Below, piece by piece: positions 1 through 9,133 of a stretch of 64,000 nucleotides of DNA. The DNA is taken from contig NZ_JAUSTT010000002.1 in NCBI RefSeq assembly GCF_030812995.1, positions 1 through 64,000 on the forward strand, given 5' to 3'. Origin of the DNA: Bacillus chungangensis. GTDB lineage: Bacteria; Bacillota; Bacilli; Bacillales; Bacillaceae_C. Position 1 is the first letter of the stretch. Each line of letters starts with the position of its first letter. Under the pieces are notes generated by a model. The model was not told the DNA's origin and ran no database searches. It saw nothing but the letters and a program-made list of their open reading frames with translations. A program made the position numbers and the translations under genes.

Positions 1-99
1 AAAAACCTAAATCTTCGTGAGTGGACTTGTCCAAAATGTAATAGCCATCACGATAGAGACGTAAATGCAAGTAAAAATTTGCTGAAACTCGCCATATAG
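1..99 (+). pseudogene. tnpB: 3' end of a TnpB (IS200/IS605-type) gene, cut by the window edge
   Basis: Frame 1 is open from the first base to a TAG at 97-99 and gives 32 residues. They contain [19 protein letters not shown], the second half of the TnpB zinc ribbon (CPxC followed by HDRDxNAS). TnpB is the RNA-guided nuclease of IS200/IS605 elements. Only the C-terminus lies in the window, so it is unknown whether the gene is intact upstream. The right end of the same element follows directly. Confidence 0.85.
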
Positions 100-230
100 T
101 TGGTATTTTCTCTAGGGGTAGGGACTACCCTTATAGCTTGGTAAATATAGATAGCTAACAAAAGTATTTAGTTCCCAAGAAGCTCCCACTTCAATCAGAC
201 CGCAAGATCGATAAGTGGTGAGTAGTTCAC
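100..230 (+). mobile_element. Right end / omega-RNA region of the TnpB element
   Basis: After the tnpB stop there are about 130 noncoding bases ending in a hairpin (CCCACTT paired with AAGTGG) and the terminal motif GTAGTTCAC at 222-230. The same arrangement closes another TnpB relic on the minus strand at 35457. In TnpB elements this region encodes the 3' part of the omega-RNA, and the bases after the right end act as guide. Here the flank from 231 begins GAATGAGGTT, about 10 bp from the mhqR stop codon. The assignment is by motif similarity. Confidence 0.65.
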
Positions 231-239
231 GAATGAGGT

Positions 240-683
240 TTACTGTATTGATAGGCCTATCTTTTTTAATAGGTGAATAGCTGTCTCTTTTTCATCATCT
301 GAGAGGACTGACATTATTTCATCAATCATTTTCTGATGATCTGGAAAAATCTCTTCCATCAATTTAGCTCCGGCCTCTGTTACTTGTCCGTAAGTAACTC
401 GACGGTCTTTTGCGCAAGCTGCTCGACGGAGAAAACCTTTTTTCTCTAATTTATCTACAACGTATGTGATGCTTCCACTAGCCAATAGAATTTTTTCGCC
501 TATTTGCTGTAAAGGCTGTTCTCCTTTATGATAAAGTAGTTCTAAAACGGCAAACTCAGTTGGATGTAAACCATGTTGTTGAATATGTTGATTCACACAC
601 TCATTCACAGCTCGATATGCTTTTGAAAAAACGATGAATAACTTTAATGATTGTTGAATTTTTTCGTCATTCAATGTTATCAT
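240..683 (-). CDS. mhqR: MarR-family regulator, MhqR-like
   Basis: The product of 147 residues is a winged-helix MarR regulator. It has the segment HPTEFAVLELLYHKGEQPLQ, then the recognition region ASGSITYVVDKLEKKGF and the wing AKDRRVTYGQVT. This matches B. subtilis MhqR, which represses quinone and azo-compound detoxification genes. In B. subtilis mhqR also lies beside kinD, as here. The start at the internal Met (683) is chosen because MITLNDEKIQQSLK matches the family length. An upstream in-frame Met at 734 has no visible ribosome binding site. No target operon is adjacent. A transposon right end abuts the 3' end. Confidence 0.8.
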   Translation of the reverse strand: MITLNDEKIQQSLKLFIVFSKAYRAVNECVNQHIQQHGLHPTEFAVLELLYHKGEQPLQQIGEKILLASGSITYVVDKLEKKGFLRRAACAKDRRVTYGQVTEAGAKLMEEIFPDHQKMIDEIMSVLSDDEKETAIHLLKKIGLSIQ

Positions 684-959
684 TTCCCTTTTACTTAATA
701 TCTCGAAATTAAAATTAGTATAGTGAATGAGCATCGGAATGTCAATAACTACTTTCAGATATTAGTAATAGTCTAAAAAAACTTCCTTTGTTATAATAAT
801 ACATATATTCATTTTCTTTTAATGGACTGTTTTTTACTTTTAGTCAATTAGAAAACGACATTGAACAGGAAGAAAAGTATAAGTTCTGCCAAGGTAAAGG
901 TGGAATATCATTCTTCAGCAATTATTGTAAGATATTATAAAAAAACTCTTAGAACAAGA

Positions 960-1058
960 GGGTTAGCTCGGTCTACTTAGTTGTCAAACGAAAAGCAGCT
1001 ACAACCCGAGAAACCGCACTTAACAAAGCTTTTCTTTTTGTAAGTGCAGGTCGTTCAC
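960..1058 (+). mobile_element. Probable solo right end of a TnpB-type element
   Basis: The stretch holds a hairpin CGCACTTAaca / ttgTAAGTGC followed by AGGTCGTTCAC. It resembles the right ends at 181-230 and 35457-35510, which finish in GTAGTTCAC. No TnpB coding sequence is readable upstream, so this is either a decayed element or a chance look-alike. It occupies most of the mhqR-kinD gap. Confidence 0.4.
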
Positions 1059-1161
1059 ACTATCTTGCAATATGGGATGGCTGCCTAACGGAACTCTCCT
1101 TTCCCGTAGATGGTTTATATTCCTTTTTGCATGATAAATGATGACATATTGAGGTACTTAG

Positions 1162-2676
1162 ATGATAAAGAATCGAAAAAAATGGCTAACCTACATCATG
1201 ATTGTACTCATACCTTCTATTGTTTTTACATTGTTTTACGGAATTTTCCGCCATAGTTTTGAAAAAAACAAGGTAGAAAATGAAGTAAGATGGGTAGCAT
1301 CCATCCACCAAAAACAAATTGATCAATTTATTGGCGAAACGATAACAAGCCTAGAAGTATTGGCACTTACTTTAGAGTCAAACGTCTCTAACCTAGAAGA
1401 TTTAGAAACAACATTAAAAAATATCAGCAAAAAAGATCCAAGGTATGGCGGTCTCTATTTCCTTGATGCTAAAGGAAATGTACTGTTAGGCTCAAATGAT
1501 TTACTAAAACAAAATAAGCTCGGTCAAAAGCAATATATCAAAAAAATGCATATAACTGAAAAGACAACAATTTCTGAAGAACAAGAAACGCTTGCAAATA
1601 ATCAAGAAGTTATCGCAATTGCCACACCAGCTTTTCAAAATGAGGAAATCAATGGGATCTTAGTAGCACATCTAAGAACAGATTACATCATTAACATCAT
1701 GAAACTATTAACTCCAAACATCAACATCCTATTTGAAAATACAAATGGCATCCCCATATTTCAAACAGATCAGAAACATGCTGTTTCACACGATAAACAA
1801 CAATGGATCACCATCCCATTAGAAAGAGTTCCTTGGAATATCAGTGTGATAAAAAATGAGGATAAAATATGGAATAAAATAATACTATATACTCTTTCTT
1901 TTTTCGTTATTTTTACAGCTATATGCCATGTTGTGTATTTAATCCTTCACAATATCTCTTTAAATAGACAAGCTAAAAAGGAAAGAATCCAAAACGAAGC
2001 ACATAAATTAGAGCTTGTTGGAATTCTTGCTTCCAGCTTAGCGCATGAAATTCGTAACCCACTAACAGGCATTAAAGGATTAGTGCAATTGTTAAGCGAA
2101 AAATACCCTGACCCTCAGGATCAATTTTATTTTTCTGTTATATATAAAGAGATTGCGAGAATCAATCAAATTGTAAGTGAATTTTTAGTTCTCGGCAAGC
2201 CTACTCTAGATAAGCTGGAATCTATCGATTTAAAGGAGGTCTTGTTTGATTTAGACCCTATTATTCACTCTGAAGCAAACTTATTTAATGTTCACTACCA
2301 ATTAAAATTAGAGAATGACGCTTTTATAGTCAATGGTGTAAAAGATCAAATGAAGCAAGTTATTCTTAATATTGCAAAGAACGCATTAGAATCTATAAAT
2401 GGAGAAGGTGAACTATCCATTTCTTTAAGAAAAAAAGAGCAATATGCAGTGTTAACCATCTCTGATACTGGAATAGGCATCCCAAAAGAGAATCTTAAAA
2501 AAATATTTGAACCTTTTTTTACATCTAAAGAATCTGGGACAGGATTGGGTCTTGTCATTTGCAGAAGGATTATTCAATCATTTTATGGTTATATCGAAAT
2601 TACGAGTAAAGTTGAAGCTGGGACGACAGTCAGCATTAAACTTCCCTTAAAAAATAATAAAGGCTGCTCCTGCTAA
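1162..2676 (+). CDS. kinD: Membrane sensor histidine kinase, KinD-like sporulation kinase
   Basis: The 504-residue protein has a transmembrane segment near residues 9-28, an extracytoplasmic sensor region (about 37-235, dCache-like), and a second transmembrane segment near 240-262. The HisKA box LAHEIRNPLTGIKG follows with His295, then an HATPase domain with N box NIAKNAL, DTGIGIP and GTGLGL. Length and layout match B. subtilis KinD (506 residues), one of the kinases feeding phosphate to Spo0F. The neighbours mhqR and spo0E are those of B. subtilis kinD. The signal sensed cannot be read from the sequence. The ribosome binding site (GAGGT) is modest. Confidence 0.85.
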   Translation: MIKNRKKWLTYIMIVLIPSIVFTLFYGIFRHSFEKNKVENEVRWVASIHQKQIDQFIGETITSLEVLALTLESNVSNLEDLETTLKNISKKDPRYGGLYFLDAKGNVLLGSNDLLKQNKLGQKQYIKKMHITEKTTISEEQETLANNQEVIAIATPAFQNEEINGILVAHLRTDYIINIMKLLTPNINILFENTNGIPIFQTDQKHAVSHDKQQWITIPLERVPWNISVIKNEDKIWNKIILYTLSFFVIFTAICHVVYLILHNISLNRQAKKERIQNEAHKLELVGILASSLAHEIRNPLTGIKGLVQLLSEKYPDPQDQFYFSVIYKEIARINQIVSEFLVLGKPTLDKLESIDLKEVLFDLDPIIHSEANLFNVHYQLKLENDAFIVNGVKDQMKQVILNIAKNALESINGEGELSISLRKKEQYAVLTISDTGIGIPKENLKKIFEPFFTSKESGTGLGLVICRRIIQSFYGYIEITSKVEAGTTVSIKLPLKNNKGCSC

Positions 2677-2713
2677 AAGAGCTTCCTTTTCATAAAATCA
2701 GGAGTTATTTAGA

Positions 2714-2944
2714 TCAGCTAAAAATGGATAGTACTTTACTTTTTTCTTTTTCAATTTCCTCTCTCCTCACTATTTCTTGACATAAAAGTCGATTATATTC
2801 ATTTAATAGCTGATCTAACTGTTGACTGCATGTTAAAGTTTGCTGATGATTAAGTCCATACTTTGAACCGATGGCAATCATTTTCTTTCTCTTTTGATTA
2901 ATTTTCAGTTGAAAAACTTTCTTCTGTATAAACTTTCTATACAC
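2714..2944 (-). CDS. spo0E: Spo0E-family aspartyl-phosphate phosphatase
   Basis: This 76-residue protein has the Spo0E signature: a helix ending in MIAIGSKYGLNHQQTL, then SQQLDQLLNEYNRL with the conserved SQxLD. Family members dephosphorylate Spo0A~P and delay sporulation. It starts with GTG after AAGGAG. It converges on kinD, as in B. subtilis, and has no room for an eag homologue downstream. The C-terminal tail (EKEKSKVLSIFS) resembles the extended tail of Spo0E more than the short YisI/YnzD paralogues. Confidence 0.85.
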   Translation of the reverse strand: MYRKFIQKKVFQLKINQKRKKMIAIGSKYGLNHQQTLTCSQQLDQLLNEYNRLLCQEIVRREEIEKEKSKVLSIFS

Positions 2945-3486
2945 GGTTCTCTCTCCTTTTCTTTTTAATAGAAAAGTATGATTACTTTCATATAGTCTTT
3001 GTAAATTATGACAGTTATTGACTGAAAAGTAAATCGATTCGCAAAACTAGACATATTATCACTAAATAAACAATGAAATCAGCTATATCGCTATCTTATT
3101 TGACATTTCAATGACGTTACATCCGCTTTTTTATCAATTTTCGACACTCATCATTAAATCAAATAAAAAATGAAACATGAAAAATAAAGGGCAAAAAGTA
3201 AAAAAAGGTATTATTTAGTGAATAAAACTAGGATCTATCGTAAAAGAAGTGTATTCTCTTAAGAAATGTAGGATATTTTGTGTATAAAAACAAAGCTTAT
3301 TAATCGGCTTTTCAGCATACACAAATAAAAGGGGGAACATTATAGCCGAATACAGTTTATTAAACAACATAAAATAAGCGCTAGCTACTTTTTGATTCAG
3401 CTAGCACCATCATCTTTGCTTCAGTTGACAAGGTTCTCTACATAATAATCCGAGTGGAAAGCACAATAAATTATTGTTTGCGTTCG
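2945..3486. other. Gene-free stretch between spo0E and ogt
   Basis: No convincing gene is visible. In B. subtilis the mtn methionine-salvage genes lie between ogt and spo0E; they are absent here. A sequence close to a Spo0A box (TGTCGAAAA on the minus strand, 3138-3146) lies about 195 bp upstream of spo0E. A single 9-base match is weak evidence. Confidence 0.4.
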
Positions 3487-3972
3487 TTATTTTAACACAC
3501 CTTCCAATTTCAATAATAATTGTTTTTTAGTTATTTCCTTTCCAGCATAACCGACCATTTTTTTATTTTTCCCAATAACCCGATGACAAGGAATGATAAT
3601 TGGAATTTTATTCGCTTTATTTGCCTGGCCAACAGCACGAACTGCTTTTTTATTTTCAATCGCTTCAGCAATTTCTTGATAAGATTTTGTTAACCCATAT
3701 TCTATCTTTAATAATTGATCCCAAACTGCTGTTTGAAAGGGAGTACCATTATAAGAAAGCGGAACTGTAAATCTCTCTCTTTCTTTATTGAAAAATTCTT
3801 CTAATTCCAACTTTGCTTGCTGCAAAATGGGGTGTTTATCATTGCGTGTTAAAGTGGAATGAGATGTTTGCAATTGATGTGTTCCAAATTGGATGCCAGT
3901 TAAGCCTGCAGAATTTGCAGTAAGCACTAGCTCTCCAAGTGGACTATTCATGATAGTATAGCATATGCACAT
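3487..3972 (-). CDS. ogt: Methylated-DNA--protein-cysteine methyltransferase
   Basis: This 161-residue suicide enzyme removes alkyl groups from O6-alkylguanine. The active-site motif IPIIIPCHRVIG is present with the acceptor cysteine at residue 129. The helix-turn-helix region with the arginine finger (SYQEIAEAI...KAVRAVGQA) precedes it. It starts 12 bp after the kinE stop, so the two are probably cotranscribed. The kinE-ogt pairing is the same in B. subtilis. The C-terminus LEGVLK is complete. Confidence 0.93.
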   Translation of the reverse strand: MCICYTIMNSPLGELVLTANSAGLTGIQFGTHQLQTSHSTLTRNDKHPILQQAKLELEEFFNKERERFTVPLSYNGTPFQTAVWDQLLKIEYGLTKSYQEIAEAIENKKAVRAVGQANKANKIPIIIPCHRVIGKNKKMVGYAGKEITKKQLLLKLEGVLK

Positions 3973-3984
3973 AAAAATGGTCTC

Positions 3985-5544
3985 CTATTCTTTTGGAATT
4001 GGCAAGTAGATATGAAATGTTGTGCCTACACCAAACTCACTCTCTAATTCCACTCGCCCTTGATGCTCCTCAATTATTTTAAAACTAACCATTAAACCGA
4101 GTCCAGTTCCTCTTTCCTTCGTCGTATAAAATGGCTCTCCTAACTTTTTAAGCTTATCTTTTGGAATTCCTTCTCCTTCATCTTGAATCGCAATATGCAG
4201 CCAACCATCTTGATTTACTGTTATTTTAATACGAATAATCCCTCCTTTAGGCATTACTTCAATAGCATTTTTCGCAATATTAATGAACACTTGCTTTAAT
4301 TGGTTTGGCTCACAAAAAAGCTGCGGAAGTGCTCCGTCATAACACGTGTCAAATTGAACATTATGCATGATTGCCTGTGCATGAAGCAATTCTAGCGTAT
4401 CGGACATAATTTTTCGAACATCATGCTTACGGAATTGAATATCTTGAGGTTTAGCAAGGATTAAAAACTCCGTAATAATTGATTCAATACGCTGCAATTC
4501 TGTCGTAATCACATTAAAGTACATTGTATGTTCATCATTGACACTGCTCTCTAGTAATTGAATAAAGCCTTTTAACGCAGTCATTGGATTACGAATCTCA
4601 TGAGCAATTCCTGCCGCTAATTCGCCAACAATATTCAATGTATCTGATTTTCTAATTTGCTCCAACATTTCCATCTTTTCAGAGATATCACGAATGACTG
4701 TTAAATGAGAATGTGCAGCAATGTTTCTTTTTGAATATATTTCTAGATACTTTTTATACGAAGGAGTTTTAATAGTTAATATAATTGGTTCTTCTTTCTT
4801 TCCATTATTACTTTCTTCTAAATGAGCAACGTATTTTGCCGTCAGCTCAGGATGATGATGGAAAAGTGTCCTAATATCATGGCCTTTTATACTTGTAGAA
4901 GAACACTGAAAAAGACTTAACGCCTTCGTATTCATTTCCAGTATTTCATACTGATGATTCCAAATAACCATACCGTCGTTCGTTGTCATAAAAATATTTC
5001 GAAAGCATTCTTCCCCTTCATAAAGTCTTTGCTTCACTTCATATTGACTCCTTATTTGATGAAACTGAATCATGTGATAACCGTATAAAGGATGTTTTTT
5101 CCAATTATATGCTAAATACTTGATTTTTCCATTTGGAAGCTGAAAAAACACTTTATCTTGAATAATCTTGGAATTTGTTGTTTTTAATGTTAATTCTAAC
5201 CGTTCTCTATATTGTTCTTGAATAAAATCAAAAATGTTTTTTCCTAAAATATCCCTTAACGAACACTCTAATAATTGCAATGTTGAATGATTAACTCTGA
5301 TCAGCTTTCCACTTTCACTGCATAAAACGGTTGCTTCCAGTACCTCTTCAAAAAAGCTGTGAAAGACTTCTTCATTTTTTTGCAGTTTCATTTTTAACAT
5401 TTTCTTTTCAATATAATCTCTCCGAATAACTTTGTTCAGCCTTTGGTAAATAGCTGGGTTATGTTTAAAATCAATTTTATGGTTCTTCTGCTTTTCTGCT
5501 GCATTTTTACGTTGAGAGTAATCACTTACATTCATTACATTCAC
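3985..5544 (-). CDS. kinE: Soluble PAS-domain histidine kinase, KinE/KinA-type
   Basis: This 519-residue protein has no transmembrane segment. Two PAS-type regions lie near residues 60-165 and 180-290. They are followed by the HisKA motif AAGIAHEIRNPMTALKGFIQ with His315 and an HATPase domain (NIAKNAIEVM, DEGEGIP, GTGLGL). The HEIRNPxTxxKGF context is typical of kinases that phosphorylate Spo0F. The location beside ogt points to KinE, but B. subtilis KinE is longer, so one N-terminal sensory domain may be missing. A GTG start after GGGGAG is used. It pairs with kinD and spo0E as a sporulation-entry cluster. Confidence 0.8.
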   Translation of the reverse strand: MNVMNVSDYSQRKNAAEKQKNHKIDFKHNPAIYQRLNKVIRRDYIEKKMLKMKLQKNEEVFHSFFEEVLEATVLCSESGKLIRVNHSTLQLLECSLRDILGKNIFDFIQEQYRERLELTLKTTNSKIIQDKVFFQLPNGKIKYLAYNWKKHPLYGYHMIQFHQIRSQYEVKQRLYEGEECFRNIFMTTNDGMVIWNHQYEILEMNTKALSLFQCSSTSIKGHDIRTLFHHHPELTAKYVAHLEESNNGKKEEPIILTIKTPSYKKYLEIYSKRNIAAHSHLTVIRDISEKMEMLEQIRKSDTLNIVGELAAGIAHEIRNPMTALKGFIQLLESSVNDEHTMYFNVITTELQRIESIITEFLILAKPQDIQFRKHDVRKIMSDTLELLHAQAIMHNVQFDTCYDGALPQLFCEPNQLKQVFINIAKNAIEVMPKGGIIRIKITVNQDGWLHIAIQDEGEGIPKDKLKKLGEPFYTTKERGTGLGLMVSFKIIEEHQGRVELESEFGVGTTFHIYLPIPKE

Positions 5545-5870
5545 TTTTTTCTTCTCCCCTTCAACCCGAAATTAAATGGTGCTTTTCTCAGTTTTGCTTC
5601 TGTTTGCTAAATCAATTTAGCAAGTACGATCACAGAATAAGCAATATATTCTTAAGTGTAAAACTGAAAATGATGCTTATCACATAGAAGTCTTTATTTC
5701 TTCTGATTTAATCGGACTCTAACCGGCAGCGCTCGTTAGATATGGGATTATTAATAGAAATGGTGAAAATAAAAAGAGATTATTTTTTTGAACATCTTCG
5801 TTGTGTTCAGTCATTTGGTTTACACGGTTCATTTGTCAGTTTCATCTTTATTTCTATGTTGCTAAATCAA

Positions 5871-6000
5871 AAAGTATTTTGCCTTCTTTAGGTTTTTTAC
5901 TTCTTTATCTTGGTAGTCACATTCAGAACATAATTGACTACTTGCATATTTTTTAGGAGCGATGATCAAATCACGACCTTCCCACTCTGCTTTGTATCAA
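5871..6000 (-). pseudogene. tnpB: TnpB fragment with the first zinc knuckle
   Basis: Read on the minus strand, this gives [20 protein letters not shown] followed by [12 protein letters not shown]. This is the TnpB segment before and across the first CxxC of the zinc ribbon. The reading continues into KKAKYFL and then loses similarity, so the second knuckle and C-terminus are missing. No RuvC-bearing upstream part is readable. This is an internal relic, not an active element. Confidence 0.8.
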
Positions 6001-6055
6001 GCTCCATATTGTATAGACTAATCATAGAACAATCTTTTGGCTTACGCCAACCGAA

Positions 6056-6121
6056 AATTCATCTCCCACTTTCATTGGGCTATGCCCTTCACATTTAGAA
6101 GTGGGAGAATTCTTTTCGGAA
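6056..6121. repeat. Long perfect hairpin associated with the TnpB relic
   Basis: Outer arms CCGAAAATTC and GAATTCTTTTCGG enclose inner arms CTCCCACTT and AAGTGGGAG, giving a near-continuous stem over about 66 bp. Its inner arm resembles the CCCACTT/AAGTGGG arms of the TnpB right ends in this window, so it is probably an IS200/IS605-type end hairpin. Confidence 0.5.
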
Positions 6122-6709
6122 ATCCAGTTAAAAATGAAAAATGGGCTCGTAGGGTCCAAACCGCATAGTCAATTAGTAGGAGAAAACATATTTCGGTTTT
6201 TTCTGAAGGGTTAAATGATATGTCATGAACTATCATAATCTGGAGTTTTTCACCTTCACACTGAGAAGAACAATCTTTTTTACGAAATGAAAAAAAACCA
6301 TTTATGTTTATTTATTGCACGGTTTTTTAATAGGACTTTTAAGGAAAGCAGCATAGAATAAGGTTTGTCATAACAAACGATAACCATTTCATTTTTCATT
6401 TCTTTCTTGTCAACCGTCCTTAACATTCATTGCCGTTTACCAAATAAGTGGAGAAGGATACTGCAAATTAAATGTCAAAATAATGAATCCTTCATACGAA
6501 CAACAACTTAGTATATGCATGAATCGTATTTTTTGGTTTAGCCCCTCCTCTATGCAAGTTTTTCCAATCAAGGTGGTACAGAATTCCCATCTGATGTTCT
6601 TTATTGTGTATAACTAAAAAGCCCCCATTCTTTTTCAATAATATAAAATATTCTAATATTGTTGTCAAATTCCTGCCTTTCTTTTAAAATTCGTCTATTT
6701 TAACTAGAA

Positions 6710-6750
6710 AAAAGAGGAGAGGGCATCTTTGATCACCCTCTCTTGTAACA
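6710..6750 (-). terminator. Terminator downstream of ktrD
   Basis: On the minus strand GAGAGGGTGATCAAAGATGC pairs back through CCCTCTC and is followed by a T-rich run. It lies about 60 bp after the ktrD stop. Confidence 0.75.
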
Positions 6751-6806
6751 TGTATAGTATCATTGTCTTACTGCTTCAAGATACAGGAATGAAAAATTTC
6801 CTATCT

Positions 6807-8162
6807 TTATCCAATAATGACTCGTTCCTTTGGATAATGATAATGAACATTTTTTTCTTTTCCACCCATTGTGAAAAGAAATGAAAGAATACCTACTCGT
6901 CCGATAAACATTAATAAGATTAATAATATTTTCCCGAAAATAGACAACTCTTTTGTAATTCCCATTGATATCCCAGTCGTTCCAAACGCCGAACAAACTT
7001 CAAAGATGATCGCCATTAAGCTTTGCTCTTCTGTTACTGACAGCATAATAACTGAGGTTGAACACATAATGACAGCAAGCATTAACACAACTACTGACTT
7101 TTGCACATCTTCTGGGCATATTTCACGGTTAAATACTTGAATATCACGTTTTCCCCTTGCAAAATGCATCAGAAAAAGGAGATTGACAGCAAATGTTGTT
7201 GTCCTGATCCCCCCGCCGACAGAACTCGGAGATGCCCCAATAAACATAAGCAATGACATGATCAAAAGTGTTGACGTTGAAAATTGATTAATATCGACTG
7301 TCGCGAGACCTGCACTCCTTGTTGTCGTTGATTGAAAGAGTGCATAAAAAAATGACTCATGCCAGCTCTTATCACTAAAAAATAAGCTGTTCTCTAAGAA
7401 TAATATCATGGCCGTTCCAAAGATAAATAAATATAAATAAGTAACCGTCGTTAGTTTTGCAAATAAAGAAAATCGAAATCTTTGCTGTTGATTTTTATGT
7501 AGCAAAAAATTTTTTGTTTCGATTAATACAGGAAAACCAATCGATCCTAAAATAATCAGCAGCATCACGATAAACTGAACAAAGTAGTCATGAGCAAACG
7601 GGATAAAAGAAGCACCAGTAATATCGAAGCCGGCATTTGTCGTAGCACTGACAGAAGCAAATAATCCGTTTAAAAATGCTTCTTCCCAAGTTCCATAATA
7701 CTTAAGAAAATAGACCCCTAAAATAAGAGCGCCGGCAAATTCAATTAAAATAATTAAATAAAAGATCTGTTTTAGCAACTTTACAATACCGGCAAGTGTC
7801 GTTTGGTTTTGATCAGTCATCATTAACTGCCTTTGTTTAAGTCCGATCTTTTTTCCAATTAATAGATAAAAAAATGTGCTAAGCGTCATGACACCGATCC
7901 CGCCTATTTGCAGAACAAACATTAAAATAAAGATACCCGCTGTACTAAACGTATCAGGAATGCTGATCGTCGTTAAGCCTGTCACGCTGATCGCACTTGC
8001 AGCAGTAAATATAGCATCAATAAATTGCCACTCTACTCCATTACGATGAGCAAAGGGCAAGCTTAGTAAAATTGTTGAGATGGTGAGTGCTAATAAGTAA
8101 TAAGAAGCAATCACCTGAAAAGGTGTTAATTTTTTTAATCTGTGCTTTGTTTTCATGTACAT
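6807..8162 (-). CDS. ktrD: Ktr-type potassium transporter membrane subunit
   Basis: This 451-residue TrkH/KtrB-family channel subunit imports K+, usually gated by a cytosolic RCK partner (KtrC in B. subtilis). The four pore loops with their filter glycines are visible, for example SVTGLTT near residue 60 and SATTNAGFD, STTTRSAG and AFGTTGIS further on. The length equals B. subtilis KtrD (449), which also lies close to kinE. No ktrC-type gene is in the window. There is no c-di-AMP riboswitch upstream. Confidence 0.88.
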   Translation of the reverse strand: MYMKTKHRLKKLTPFQVIASYYLLALTISTILLSLPFAHRNGVEWQFIDAIFTAASAISVTGLTTISIPDTFSTAGIFILMFVLQIGGIGVMTLSTFFYLLIGKKIGLKQRQLMMTDQNQTTLAGIVKLLKQIFYLIILIEFAGALILGVYFLKYYGTWEEAFLNGLFASVSATTNAGFDITGASFIPFAHDYFVQFIVMLLIILGSIGFPVLIETKNFLLHKNQQQRFRFSLFAKLTTVTYLYLFIFGTAMILFLENSLFFSDKSWHESFFYALFQSTTTRSAGLATVDINQFSTSTLLIMSLLMFIGASPSSVGGGIRTTTFAVNLLFLMHFARGKRDIQVFNREICPEDVQKSVVVLMLAVIMCSTSVIMLSVTEEQSLMAIIFEVCSAFGTTGISMGITKELSIFGKILLILLMFIGRVGILSFLFTMGGKEKNVHYHYPKERVIIG

Positions 8163-8273
8163 CTTTTCAAATCCCTTTCACCAATCACGATTTTTATGCC
8201 ATTAATTTTCATTTCCTATTATCTTAAAGAAAAATAGCATAGAAAGAAAGTGAATGGAGAAAAATTTTGTAAA

Positions 8274-8325
8274 CATGACAAATGTCCTTGAAAATTCAAT
8301 ATACATTTGTCATGTTCTTTGCTTT
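8274..8325 (-). terminator. Inverted repeat overlapping the 3' end of the TerC gene
   Basis: Arms ACATGACAAATGT (8274-8286) and ACATTTGTCATGT (8312-8324) pair perfectly. One arm lies inside the last codons of the TerC gene and one beyond the stop. An AT-rich run follows on the minus strand, so this probably ends the transcript. Confidence 0.6.
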
Positions 8326-9066
8326 TTTCAAAGAAACAATATAGCTCGATAATGCAATTCCTATTAATACTATCCAAAACGTCAGCTTCCAGCCAGTAGA
8401 GGCAGGAAAAGTTTCATCTAATATATTCACCTTTGGATGAGCTAACGTAAGTACTGCCAACTTCACACCTACCCAGCCTACAATTAAATATGCTGCTGTT
8501 TCTAGTGTTGGATATTTCTCAAGTACTTTAATAAACCAAGTAGCTGCAAAACGAATTAAGATGAGGCCAAACATACCGCCCAAAAATACCACAATAAATT
8601 GTCCGCCATCCATTCCACCAATATGGAATAAACCTGCTGGGGTTAATGTCATTGCCAAAGCTACAGCAGCTAACATAGAATCAACAGCAAAAGCAATATC
8701 CGCTATTTCGACCTTTAATACTGTCATCCAAAAAGAACTGCTTTTCACCTGCTTCGGCTGTTCTGCATTTTTTTTGGTTCGTTTCATCGTTTTTATTAAA
8801 TGGTGAACAGAAAGATACAATAAATACGCCGCACCCATCGCCTGAACTTGCCAAGCTTGTACTAAAATGGTAATAATAAAAAGCGACGCAAACCGAAATA
8901 CAAACGCACCCAGCAATCCATAAAATAATGCCTTTTTTTGCTGCTCTTTCGGGAGATGCTTTACCATGACTGCCATCACAACTGCATTGTCAGCAGATAG
9001 TATCCCCTCTAAACAGATTAAAATAAGTAAAACCCAACCATATTCTAATAATAATGACAGCTCCAT
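8296..9066 (-). CDS. ykoY: TerC-family membrane protein, YkoY-like (probable Mn2+ efflux)
   Basis: This 256-residue integral membrane protein has the TerC signatures ADNAVVMAV near residue 26 and EIADIAFAVDS near residue 120, whose acidic residues line the metal site. Members such as YkoY and YceF help export manganese, partly during protein secretion. The start follows GGAGG. A yybP-ykoY Mn2+ riboswitch lies upstream at 9430-9560, which supports the Mn role. A dispersed repeat sits between riboswitch and gene. Confidence 0.85.
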   Translation of the reverse strand: MELSLLLEYGWVLLILICLEGILSADNAVVMAVMVKHLPKEQQKKALFYGLLGAFVFRFASLFIITILVQAWQVQAMGAAYLLYLSVHHLIKTMKRTKKNAEQPKQVKSSSFWMTVLKVEIADIAFAVDSMLAAVALAMTLTPAGLFHIGGMDGGQFIVVFLGGMFGLILIRFAATWFIKVLEKYPTLETAAYLIVGWVGVKLAVLTLAHPKVNILDETFPASTGWKLTFWIVLIGIALSSYIVSLKKAKNMTNVY

Positions 9067-9133
9067 CTTCTTGTACCTCCAATGATTGTGACTTGTGCAT
9101 AAACTAATGTTGTTTCCGGTACTAATGACATGT

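Larger units (their letters stand above)
5545..6806. other. Gene-free 1.2-kb stretch with transposon remnants
   Basis: The only interpretable parts are a TnpB fragment (about 5871-6000, minus strand), a long perfect hairpin (6056-6121) and the ktrD terminator (6710-6750). A short piece near 5744-5756 (GTTAGATATGGGAT) resembles the right end of the dispersed repeats. The AT-rich stretch 6130-6700 shows no gene I can support. Confidence 0.5.

Noticed and set aside
3138-3146. Spo0A box upstream of spo0E
   Set aside because: A single 9-base match in an AT-rich region about 195 bp from the gene is not enough to call a site.
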